Assembly (NCBI GenBank): GCA_009774215.1 | Contig: VSNH01000057.1 | Span: 1-19,498, forward strand | Source of the DNA: Lachnospiraceae bacterium | GTDB lineage: Bacteria > Bacillota > Clostridia > Lachnospirales > Lachnospiraceae | DNA: 19,498 nucleotides | Direction of reading: 5' to 3' | Shown here: piece after piece, positions 13,367 to 19,498 of the stretch | Layout: each line of letters begins with the position of its first letter | How positions within the stretch are numbered: the stretch's first letter is position 1 | Notes under the pieces: model-generated | Databases searched by the model: none | Told to the model about the DNA's origin: nothing | The model's input: only the letters and a program-made list of their open reading frames with translations | Program-made: the position numbers and the translations under genes

Positions 13367-16300
13367 CTATAGTATATCGTCCAGCGTCTTGAACAGCACC
13401 TGCACGTCGATAGGCTTGGCGATGTGGCCGTTCATGCCGCTGCGCAGGGCTTCTTCCCGGTCTTCCGTAAAGGCGTTGGCGGTCATGGCGACGATCGGGA
13501 TGGAGGCCAGCTTCTGATTTTCCAGCTTCCGGATACGTTTGGTCGCCTCATAGCCGTCCATCTCAGGCATTTGTATGTCCATCAGCACCGCCTGATAATA
13601 ACCCGGCTCGGATTTTGCCACCAGATCAAAGGCAATTCGGCCATTGTCAGCCACATCCACGGTAAATCCCGCGTTTTCCAGAAGCACCACCGCGAGCTCC
13701 TGGTTCATTTCCACATCCTCCGCAAGCAGGAGCCGCCCGGTATGGCGGGGACGGATATCTTTCGCATTTTCGTCCTCAGGGCATGTTGGCCGCAGTACGG
13801 ACTGCAGACAGGAGCTTAATTCCGACAAAAACAGTGGTTTGTTGCAGAAAGCCGTGACGCCGGCTTCTTTGGCCTCCGTCTCAATATCCGACCAGTCGTA
13901 GGCGGTCAGAATGATGATGGGTACGTTTTCGCCGGTCTCCTTTCGGATTCGCCGGGCGACTTCCACGCCGTTCATGTCGGGCAGCAGCCAGTCGACAATA
14001 TATACCGAGTAATTTGTGTTGCGCATGACGGCCTGATGGCTGCGCAGCACCGCTTCTTTGCCGGACAGCGTCCACTCGGCATGAAGGCCGAGTTGTCCCA
14101 GCATGTAGGAGACGCTGTCGCATGTGTTGAAATCGTCGTCTACCACAAGCGCCTTGCAGTCCTTCAATTCGGGCAGAATGAGCGCCTCCCTTTTCTCGGC
14201 GTGCAGACGGAAGGTGAAGGAGACCGTAAATTCGGTTCCCACGCCCTGCTCGCTTGTCACCGAGATGGAGCCGTTCATCATATCCACGATGTTTTTCGTG
14301 ATGGCCATGCCAAGGCCGGTTCCCTGAATTTTGCTGATGGTGCTGTTTCGTTCCCTCTCAAACGGCTCGAAAATATGTTCCAAAAATTCCGGGCTCATAC
14401 CGATGCCGGTGTCCTTGATGGAGAAGTCATAGTTGGCGTACCCTGCGGGCGCGCCCGGCTTTTCCGTGATCCGCATACTGACATGGCCGCCGGCTCCTGT
14501 GTATTTTACGGCGTTGCTTAGCAGGTTCAAGAGTACCTGATTGAGCCTGAGCTTGTCGCAGTAGATGTCTTCGTCCACAATGTCTACCGTGTCAATATGC
14601 AGCTCAAGCTGTTTGGCATGGATATCCGCCTGCAAAATATTGCGCAGGCCATGCAGGATTTCGGGAAGGCTGCACAGCTTTTCTTCCAGATGGATTTTTC
14701 CGCTCTCGATATGGCTCATATCCAGTATGTCGTTAATCAGGCTCAACAGATGGTTGCCGGAGGTCTGAATCTTCTGCAGATATTCCGCCACCTGTTCCCT
14801 GTGGTCAATGTTCGTGATGGCCAGATTAGTGAAGCCGACGATGGCGTTCATCGGGGTGCGTATGTCGTGGGACATATTTGATAAAAATACGCTCTTTGCC
14901 TTGCTTGCCCGGTTGGCCTGGGAGAGCGCGGCTTCGAGCAGGGTGTTCTGCTCCATCTCCTTGCGGATATCCGCGTCCACGCTTCGGAAGCCGAGGACGA
15001 TTCCGGGACTGCCGTCTTCCGTCCCGGCGCTTACCGCCTTCATCTGGAAATAGACAATTTGATCGTTCATCTGCTTGCGGTAATTCACAGAATATACTTG
15101 TTGATTACGCAGTCTCTCCGTCAGATTGTCTATGGAGACGGCTTGGCGGAGCATTTCCCGGTCTTCCGCATAGACGCATTCCGCTATGTACTGCGCCATG
15201 CTTTCTTTCAGGGAGATCTTATGCATAAAGATATTGTTTGGATCCCGTTTGACGGTGCGGACAGGGACGAGCATACCTGTGTCTGGTTCCACGAAACAGA
15301 CCAAGGTGAAATCCCGGCTTAAAGCCTGCACCAACTCCATCTGATGCCTTGCGTTTTTCTTTTCCTGCAGTTTTTGTTCCGTGACGTCCAAAAGGAAACG
15401 CTGGCAGTAGAGCGCGCCGTTTTCTTCATAAAGCTTAATGTTGCCCATGACATGGATAATTTCACCGTCTTTGTGCTGTATGCGGTATTCCACATTGATG
15501 GTATCCCCCACCTTTTTCAGCGTTTTAATACTGTTGCGCAAAAGCGGTTTATCTTCATCCATCACAGTGGAGGCAATCAGGTCAAAGCCGTCCGCCATCA
15601 TTTCCTCCAGCGTTTCATAACCGAGAATCCGCAGGGCTGCCCTGTTTATGTCCAAAATACGGGCATCGTCCAGTGTGTGGCGCATAACGCCGCAGTCGAT
15701 GGTGGCAAGGATGGTCTCAAGGTTTCGATTTTTGGTAACGATTTCCTGTTCGTAGGCTCTTTCCTTCGTCACATCGATGCCTACGCCGACGGTTCCCATC
15801 ACGGTGCCGTCGCAGTTATACAGGGGAGATTTATAGCACATCAGGGTTCGGGTTTCTTCCCCGGCCTTGATGGTTTCTTCAGATAAAAGAGTCTGCTCGG
15901 TACTCATCACTTGATGCTCCGACTCGATGCAGGCGGGATCATCCTCCGCCACGTCCCAGATATAGGCGTGCCGTCTGCCCTGCACCTGCTCTTTGGTCTT
16001 ATTGACCGCCTGGCAGAAGCTGTCGTTCACCTTTTCGTGGACACCCTCCTTGTCCTTATACCAGACCAAGCTGGGAATATTGTTGATCGTCGTCTCAAGG
16101 AAATGGCTGGTTTCCCAGAAATCTTTACTCATTTTATAAGTCTGCTGCCAGCGCAGAAAACGGAAGCGGAGTTCCTCGTCGGACATAGGCATAACCCAGA
16201 TGTCCGTTACGTCCTTGAGCACCGGATCAGAGCAGAGAAGCTGCATCTGTTTTTTGTCCGCAAGCAGAATAATCTGTGTCCCGCTGCCCCGGTTCGTCAG

Positions 16301-16501
16301 GAAGACCTGCAGCGCAGAGCGCACATCCAAATGAGACAGATCGGCTATGATTGCGTCCGCTTTTTGGGACAAAGAAGCCTCCGCCTCGTCGCTTTCCGTA
16401 AAAATATGAGTAAAATGTTCAAAAGAAGGCATCTTTTTTATCACGTCCAAAGCGTGGCTGGGATGCCCTGCGAAATAAATATGGAGATTGCAAGTATACA
16501 T
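13367..16501 (-). CDS. Soluble hybrid sensor histidine kinase with PAS domains and two receivers
   Basis: A 1044-residue protein with no membrane segment. Domains: a degenerate receiver-like N-terminus (about 1-120), PAS (about 130-250, WYKDKEG), PAS (about 258-380), and a third, poorly conserved PAS-like region (about 385-515). The kinase core follows: HisKA with SHDIRTP (phospho-His545), HATPase_c with N box LLSNAVKYTG (Asn663), DTGIGM (Asp697) and GTGLGMAI (727-734). Two receivers end the protein: REC1 (about 783-900; DDD 788-790, phospho-Asp837, Lys888) and REC2 (about 923-1040; Glu928/Asp929, phospho-Asp975, Thr1007, Lys1029). There is no HPt domain; a separate HPt gene lies 1.2 kb upstream of its start. 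The ATG at 16499-16501 has GAGGGAAA before it. The promoter at 16544-16572 is near consensus. Input signal and output are unknown. Confidence 0.95.
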   Translation of the reverse strand: MYTCNLHIYFAGHPSHALDVIKKMPSFEHFTHIFTESDEAEASLSQKADAIIADLSHLDVRSALQVFLTNRGSGTQIILLADKKQMQLLCSDPVLKDVTDIWVMPMSDEELRFRFLRWQQTYKMSKDFWETSHFLETTINNIPSLVWYKDKEGVHEKVNDSFCQAVNKTKEQVQGRRHAYIWDVAEDDPACIESEHQVMSTEQTLLSEETIKAGEETRTLMCYKSPLYNCDGTVMGTVGVGIDVTKERAYEQEIVTKNRNLETILATIDCGVMRHTLDDARILDINRAALRILGYETLEEMMADGFDLIASTVMDEDKPLLRNSIKTLKKVGDTINVEYRIQHKDGEIIHVMGNIKLYEENGALYCQRFLLDVTEQKLQEKKNARHQMELVQALSRDFTLVCFVEPDTGMLVPVRTVKRDPNNIFMHKISLKESMAQYIAECVYAEDREMLRQAVSIDNLTERLRNQQVYSVNYRKQMNDQIVYFQMKAVSAGTEDGSPGIVLGFRSVDADIRKEMEQNTLLEAALSQANRASKAKSVFLSNMSHDIRTPMNAIVGFTNLAITNIDHREQVAEYLQKIQTSGNHLLSLINDILDMSHIESGKIHLEEKLCSLPEILHGLRNILQADIHAKQLELHIDTVDIVDEDIYCDKLRLNQVLLNLLSNAVKYTGAGGHVSMRITEKPGAPAGYANYDFSIKDTGIGMSPEFLEHIFEPFERERNSTISKIQGTGLGMAITKNIVDMMNGSISVTSEQGVGTEFTVSFTFRLHAEKREALILPELKDCKALVVDDDFNTCDSVSYMLGQLGLHAEWTLSGKEAVLRSHQAVMRNTNYSVYIVDWLLPDMNGVEVARRIRKETGENVPIIILTAYDWSDIETEAKEAGVTAFCNKPLFLSELSSCLQSVLRPTCPEDENAKDIRPRHTGRLLLAEDVEMNQELAVVLLENAGFTVDVADNGRIAFDLVAKSEPGYYQAVLMDIQMPEMDGYEATKRIRKLENQKLASIPIVAMTANAFTEDREEALRSGMNGHIAKPIDVQVLFKTLDDIL

Positions 16502-16543
16502 ATCCGTTTCCCTCTGCCCGTGCAAAAATATTTTACTGTTTTT

Positions 16544-16572
16544 ATTCTAACAAGCCTGCAAAATTGTGTCAA
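16544..16572 (-). promoter_or_regulatory. Promoter of the hybrid kinase gene
   Basis: Read on the minus strand: perfect TTGACA (16567-16572), a 17-base spacer, TAGAAT (16544-16549). It lies about 43 bases upstream of the ATG and 49 bases after the end of yerC, so the kinase is probably transcribed on its own as well as by read-through. Confidence 0.8.
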
Positions 16573-16620
16573 CATGGGAAAAGATTTGCGGAAAATTTCG
16601 TATACGTAAAAATCGCCGTT

Positions 16621-16908
16621 TCAGGAGTCGAGACGGTCAAAGATTAGGTCGTAGCCGTCGTTGCCGTAGTTTAGGGAACGGTTGACACGGCTGATGGTGG
16701 CGGTTGATGCGCCGGTTTTTTCTGCAATTTCGAGATACGTCTTGTGCTGCTTGAGCATGGATGCCACCTCAAAGCGCTGGGAAAGAGAGAGCAGCTCGTT
16801 GACGGTGCACAGATCCTCAAAGAAATTGTAGCATTCCTCCTGCGTCTGCAGGCAGAGTACTGCCTGAAACAGATGGTCAACGGCGTCGGTTTTGAGTTTT
16901 TTATTCAT
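16621..16908 (-). CDS. yerC: YerC/YecD family TrpR-related DNA-binding protein
   Basis: A 95-residue protein of the TrpR-like YerC/YecD family. It is helical, with a helix-turn-helix at about residues 57-78 (TYLEIAEKTGASTATISRVNRSL) and the family's conserved opening (DHLFQAVLCLQT) and end (YGNDGYDLIFDRL). Family members are presumed transcription regulators; the ligand and targets are not known to me. The ATG at 16906-16908 is preceded by GGAGGAG; an ATG six codons upstream is less well placed. It is divergent from the DUF1836 gene and in the same direction as the kinase. Its own promoter overlaps a palindrome that could be its operator. Confidence 0.9.
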   Translation of the reverse strand: MNKKLKTDAVDHLFQAVLCLQTQEECYNFFEDLCTVNELLSLSQRFEVASMLKQHKTYLEIAEKTGASTATISRVNRSLNYGNDGYDLIFDRLDS

Positions 16909-16945
16909 GGCTCCTCCTGCTTTCATACGTTAAAACTTTAATAAT

Positions 16946-16957
16946 TTCATGTATGAA
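16946..16957. promoter_or_regulatory. Candidate operator palindrome at the yerC promoter
   Basis: TTCATGTATGAA has perfect 5-bp arms around GT. It overlaps the yerC -10 hexamer and expected start site, a typical place for autorepression. The binding protein is not known; YerC itself is one possibility. Confidence 0.35.
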
Positions 16958-16984
16958 TATACCACAGATATGCCCTTTTGTAAA
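16956..16984 (-). promoter_or_regulatory. Promoter of yerC
   Basis: Read on the minus strand: TTTACA (16979-16984), a 17-base spacer, TATATT (16956-16961). It stands back to back with the DUF1836 promoter; the 22 bases between the two -35 boxes begin with the palindrome CCGGCCGG (16985-16992). Confidence 0.7.
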
Positions 16985-17006
16985 CCGGCCGGCTGTGATA
17001 AAACAC

Positions 17007-17035
17007 TTGTCATGCAGATACGAAAATTATATAAT
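17007..17035 (+). promoter_or_regulatory. Promoter of the DUF1836-HPt operon
   Basis: TTGTCA (17007-17012), a 17-base spacer, perfect TATAAT (17030-17035), ending 31 bases before the DUF1836 ATG. Confidence 0.8.
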
Positions 17036-17066
17036 AAAGGTCAGAGGAAGGCGGAAGGTGCGGAAC

Positions 17067-17705
17067 ATGACGATTAATATAGAGGATTTGTTAAACAGCA
17101 TTCAGGGAAGTCTGGACAGGATCCAATATATCAAGGCGGAGGACATTCCTGATATTGATCTCTATATGGATCAGGTGACCACGTTTATGGAGTCTCACCT
17201 GCGAAACACGACCAGGGACCCGGCATCCGACAAAATTTTGACGAAGACGATGATTAACAATTACGCCAAAAATAATCTCCTGCCGCCGCCTTTAAAGAAA
17301 AAATACTCAAAGGATCATGTGCTTCTTCTGATCTTTATCTACTATTATAAAGGCATATTGTCGATCGGCGATATTCAGGAGCTTTTGGAGCCGATTACAG
17401 AACGCTATTTTCAGAACGGAGAGGCTTATGACCTTTCCCGCGTATATGAGGAGGTCTTCGGACTGGAGCGGGAACAGACGGATGTCTTAAAGGCAGATGT
17501 GGATGAGAAGTTTCGAATTGCCCAGAATACATTCAAGGATGCGCCCGCGGAGGATCGGGAATTTCTGAAAATTTTCTCCTTTATCTGCATGTTAAGCTTC
17601 GATGTTTATGTCAAAAAGCTGCTGGTTGAAAAGATGCTCGACGGCATCACTGATAAACGCGGCAAAGATAAAAGAAAAAAGGGGAAAGGCCAGGAGGAAG
17701 AGTAA
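17067..17705 (+). CDS. DUF1836 domain protein (putative DNA-binding regulator)
   Basis: A 212-residue protein of the DUF1836 family common in Clostridia. The conserved block at about residues 57-110 (TKTMINNYAKNNLLPPPLKKKY, then a hydrophobic helix and ILSIGDIQELL) resembles the winged-helix start of MerR-like proteins, where growing conditions are sensed by an unknown C-terminal part; that resemblance is inference. The C-terminus is strongly basic (KRGKDKRKKGKGQ) before a final Glu run. There is no signal peptide. The ATG at 17067 follows GGAAGGTG; an upstream ATG at 16953 would precede the promoter. The stop codon lies one base before the HPt gene's ATG, so the two are almost certainly translationally coupled. 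Confidence 0.85.
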   Translation: MTINIEDLLNSIQGSLDRIQYIKAEDIPDIDLYMDQVTTFMESHLRNTTRDPASDKILTKTMINNYAKNNLLPPPLKKKYSKDHVLLLIFIYYYKGILSIGDIQELLEPITERYFQNGEAYDLSRVYEEVFGLEREQTDVLKADVDEKFRIAQNTFKDAPAEDREFLKIFSFICMLSFDVYVKKLLVEKMLDGITDKRGKDKRKKGKGQEEE

Positions 17706-17706
17706 A

Positions 17707-18081
17707 ATGGGAATGATTCAGACGTTTAAGGACTTGACAATCAAGGGATTCGATGTGGATGAAGGCATCAGGTTGTGCGGGGACGATGAGGAAATCTATA
17801 TGGAGGTGCTCTGGGCGGCCATGGAGGAGGGGAAGCAGAAAATTCCCCTGATCCGCAGCGTTTATGAAGCGAAGGATTTTGAGCGCTATCGCATTGAGGT
17901 TCATGGATTGAAAAATGCCATGAAATCCATTGGCGCCACCTACCTCTCCCAGCTTGCCGCAGAGCAGGAGACGGCGGTGAAGGAGGAGAACTACTCTGTG
18001 ATGGAAGTGGGCGTGGATGAGATGCTGACACAGTATCAGTTTGTGGTGGACGCCCTGAAAGAACTCTTGGGAGAGAGCTAG
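17707..18081 (+). CDS. Stand-alone histidine phosphotransfer (HPt) domain protein
   Basis: A 124-residue single-domain HPt protein that would shuttle phosphate between receiver aspartates and its own histidine. Seen: YRIEVHGLKNAMKSIGATYL (about 61-80) matching the HPt pattern H-x-L-K-x(5)-I-G-A, with phospho-His66, Lys69 and Gly76. Flanking helices are rich in Glu, Leu and Ala. Asn70 stands where Gly or Ser is common. It starts one base after the DUF1836 stop, behind AGGAGGAAGAG. It is the obvious candidate partner for the double-receiver kinase at 13367-16501, which lacks an HPt; that pairing is inferred from proximity. Confidence 0.85.
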   Translation: MGMIQTFKDLTIKGFDVDEGIRLCGDDEEIYMEVLWAAMEEGKQKIPLIRSVYEAKDFERYRIEVHGLKNAMKSIGATYLSQLAAEQETAVKEENYSVMEVGVDEMLTQYQFVVDALKELLGES

Positions 18082-18097
18082 TTTACATAATATGGAT

Positions 18098-18123
18098 AAC
18101 GCCCGGCGAATGAGCCGGGCGTT
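18098..18123. terminator. Hairpin after the HPt gene (possible terminator)
   Basis: AACGCCCGGC (18098-18107) and GCCGGGCGTT (18114-18123) form a perfect GC-rich 10-bp stem with loop GAATGA, 17 bases after the HPt stop. There is no real T tract on either strand, so intrinsic termination would be weak. Confidence 0.5.
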
Positions 18124-18137
18124 CTGTATATGAGCAG

Positions 18138-18176
18138 CCCATGCAGAGGAAGTATGCCGCCAAAGCGGCGCATGGG
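18138..18176. repeat. Nested hairpin between the convergent HPt and substrate-binding protein genes
   Basis: CCCATGC (18138-18144) pairs with GCATGGG (18170-18176), enclosing GCCGC-CAAA-GCGGC (18156-18169). It lies 7 bases beyond the stop codon of the substrate-binding protein gene and may protect or end that transcript. Confidence 0.55.
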
Positions 18177-18182
18177 ATTATA

Positions 18183-19196
18183 CTACTGTAAGACTTTTTT
18201 GGCGAAGGAGGTGTCCACCAGATCGGCGTAGGGCACTCTGCCGTCCAGTTCGCCCGCTTCTTCCAGAATGTTCTCCAGAAGGGTGAAGCTGTCCTCCGAG
18301 AAAACAAGATCTGATTTCCATGTGTCCTGCGCGGCATATCTGCCGACGATTGTTTCTATGGTGGCAAGATCCGTCTCCGCGAACTGGGGTGCGATCACCT
18401 TGGCGATCTCCGCGGGCGTGTGTGTCTGCACATAGTCCATGCCTTTTTGCAGGGCGCGGGTGAAGGACTCGATCACCTCAGGGTTTTTCTCGATATAGCT
18501 CTTTCTGGCGGAGAAGGCGGTGTAAGGAACATAGCCGGAATCTTCCCCGAGGGAGGCTACCACATAGCCGTCGCCTTTTGTTTCGAGGGAGGTGGCGTGG
18601 GGTTCGAATTCAACTGAAAAATCCCCCTGCCCACCCGAAAATGCGGCTGCCGTGGAGCCAAAGTCGATGCTCTGGTCGATGGACAGGTCATTTGCGGGGT
18701 CAATGTCGTTCTTCTTTAAAATGTACTCGAATACCATTTCCGGCATACCGCCTGCCCGGCCGCCCAGAACGTCTTTGCCGATCAGCATATCCCAGGTGAA
18801 GTTTTCAATGGGTTCTCTGGAAACGAGGAAATTGCCGGCCCGCTGGGTGAGCTGCGCGAAGTTCACCGCGTAGTCGGAGGCGCCCTCCTTATAAGTGTAG
18901 ATGGTGCTCTCGCTGCCCATAAAGCCAATGTCGGCTTCTCCTGTTAAGAGCGCGGTCATTGTCTTGTCGGCGCCGAAGCCGGTAATCAGGGTTAAGTCGA
19001 TGCCCTCGTCGGCAAAATAGCCTTCCTCGATCGCTACATACATTGGTGCATAAAAAATAGAGTGCGCCACCTCGTTCAAACCCACGGGCGTTTTGCCGGA
19101 AGAGGCGGGAGCGCTTTCGCCGGGCGTTTTGCCACAGCCCCAGAGGACGCCCATAAGCAGAAGCGCTGCCAGTAATATGCTGCCTGTTTTTTTCAT
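18183..19196 (-). CDS. ABC transporter substrate-binding lipoprotein, NMT1/SsuA/TauA-like
   Basis: A 337-residue lipoprotein anchored outside the membrane: signal peptide, lipobox LWGC with Cys21, then a type II periplasmic-binding fold of the NMT1/SsuA/TauA group. Typical signs are GLNEVAHSIFYAPMYVAIEEGYF (about residues 39-61, conserved N-lobe), FADEGIDLTL, LLTGEADIGFMGSE (about 83-96) and an effector-loop-like LGGRAGGMPEM. The substrate could be a sulfonate, nitrate, a thiamine precursor or another small anion; the sequence does not decide. The ATG at 19194-19196 has GAGGAGGAAC before it, and a 7-bp hairpin (19207-19232) sits just upstream. No permease or ATPase gene is in view. Confidence 0.9.
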   Translation of the reverse strand: MKKTGSILLAALLLMGVLWGCGKTPGESAPASSGKTPVGLNEVAHSIFYAPMYVAIEEGYFADEGIDLTLITGFGADKTMTALLTGEADIGFMGSESTIYTYKEGASDYAVNFAQLTQRAGNFLVSREPIENFTWDMLIGKDVLGGRAGGMPEMVFEYILKKNDIDPANDLSIDQSIDFGSTAAAFSGGQGDFSVEFEPHATSLETKGDGYVVASLGEDSGYVPYTAFSARKSYIEKNPEVIESFTRALQKGMDYVQTHTPAEIAKVIAPQFAETDLATIETIVGRYAAQDTWKSDLVFSEDSFTLLENILEEAGELDGRVPYADLVDTSFAKKVLQ

Positions 19197-19206
19197 GTTC
19201 CTCCTC

Positions 19207-19232
19207 GGATTGCCACTTTTTTGAAGCAATCC
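19207..19232 (-). promoter_or_regulatory. Leader hairpin next to the ribosome binding site of the substrate-binding protein gene
   Basis: GGATTGC (19207-19213) and GCAATCC (19226-19232) are perfect inverted copies with a 12-base loop. On the minus-strand mRNA the stem ends right at the GAGGAGG site, so it could limit or stabilise translation. No consensus promoter is clear; a TATAGT box (about 19252-19257) is a weak candidate -10. Confidence 0.35.
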
Positions 19233-19300
19233 ATAAAAGACATTTTACTATAGTCTATGCGCAACAGAAAAAAGTGCTTTTCTTTTTGGAAAGAAGATGG

Positions 19301-19306
19301 TATACT
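19301..19306 (+). promoter_or_regulatory. Probable -10 box of the tRNA-Gly promoter
   Basis: TATACT at 19301-19306 lies 17 bases before the tRNA. The region 17 bases upstream is T-rich (TTTTCT) with a poor -35 match. Confidence 0.5.
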
Positions 19307-19323
19307 ATTTACGTCATAAGTTT

Positions 19324-19394
19324 GCAGGCGTAGTTCATCGGTAGAATACAAGCTTCCCAAGCTTGGGAGGGGGGTTCGATTCCCCTCGCCTGCT
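19324..19394 (+). tRNA. tRNA-Gly, anticodon CCC
   Basis: A full cloverleaf can be drawn by eye. Acceptor GCAGGCG pairs perfectly with CGCCTGC (19387-19393). The D stem is GTTC/GAAT. The anticodon stem CAAGC/GCTTG encloses the 7-base loop TTCCCAA, anticodon CCC, reading GGG (Gly). The T arm GGGGG/CCCCT encloses TTCGATT. The length is 71 bases with discriminator T; the CCA end is not encoded. Confidence 0.93.
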
Positions 19395-19415
19395 TATTTT
19401 TAGAGAAAAGATAAG

Positions 19416-19447
19416 GAAAACCAGAATATACATGGTTTTCTTTTTTT
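19416..19447 (+). terminator. Rho-independent terminator of the tRNA-Gly transcript
   Basis: GAAAACCA (19416-19423) pairs perfectly with TGGTTTTC (19433-19440), loop of 9, followed by seven T. It lies 22 bases after the tRNA. I see nothing recognisable in the remaining 51 bases of the window. Confidence 0.85.
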
Positions 19448-19498
19448 GCGCGCATAAGCAGAGTCAGAAGTGACTGACGACATGCTCATGCTTGCATG

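Noticed and set aside
15911..16609. 232-codon plus-strand open frame
   Set aside because: It is antisense to the PAS region and promoter of the hybrid kinase and has no recognisable domain.

Overview
The window looks like a chromosomal segment of a Lachnospiraceae-type member of the Clostridia (Firmicutes). The grounds are the gene families (class III fructose-bisphosphatase, a TrpR-related YerC/YecD protein, a DUF1836 protein, a lysine riboswitch ahead of dapA), AGGAGG-type ribosome binding sites, canonical TTGACA/TATAAT promoters with 17-base spacers, and intergenic spaces rich in palindromes. This assignment is inference from the sequence alone. I see no rRNA, CRISPR array, transposase gene, phage gene or plasmid gene. 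Most genes are housekeeping.

Left part (1-5.4 kb): the start of a class A penicillin-binding protein runs off the left edge on the minus strand. It is followed by a 143-bp palindromic repeat (copy A), then yigZ and the magnesium channel gene mgtE on the plus strand. mgtE converges on typA (translational GTPase, minus strand). The gap between their stop codons is filled exactly by a 167-bp inverted-repeat element. A 60-codon gene of unknown function with its own terminator lies in an AT-rich patch beyond typA.

Middle (5.5-12.8 kb, mostly plus strand): a protein with two OB-like halves, a shortened CobO/BtuR-like ATPase, and a lysine riboswitch controlling dapA. Next come dapB with its own promoter and leader, and fbp, which is flanked on both sides by clusters of hairpins that share a related unit. 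A Thr/Gly-rich lipoprotein (minus strand) follows, then a HisA that resembles the eukaryotic HIS6 type. dapA and dapB are consecutive lysine/diaminopimelate steps, and fbp is the gluconeogenic FBPase.

Right part (12.8-19.5 kb): a cold-shock protein gene and a second copy (B) of the palindromic repeat precede a 1044-residue soluble hybrid histidine kinase that has two receivers but no HPt domain (minus strand). The yerC gene (minus strand) is divergent from an operon of a DUF1836 gene and a stand-alone HPt gene, which is a candidate missing phosphotransfer partner for the kinase. An orphan NMT1/SsuA-like substrate-binding lipoprotein and a tRNA-Gly(CCC) with a strong terminator end the window.

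No clearly new multi-gene system is visible. The most unusual material is the non-coding repeat content (two copies of a terminal-inverted-repeat element with a compensatory stem change, the stop-to-stop element, and the hairpin clusters around fbp), the split phosphorelay, and the eukaryote-like HisA.
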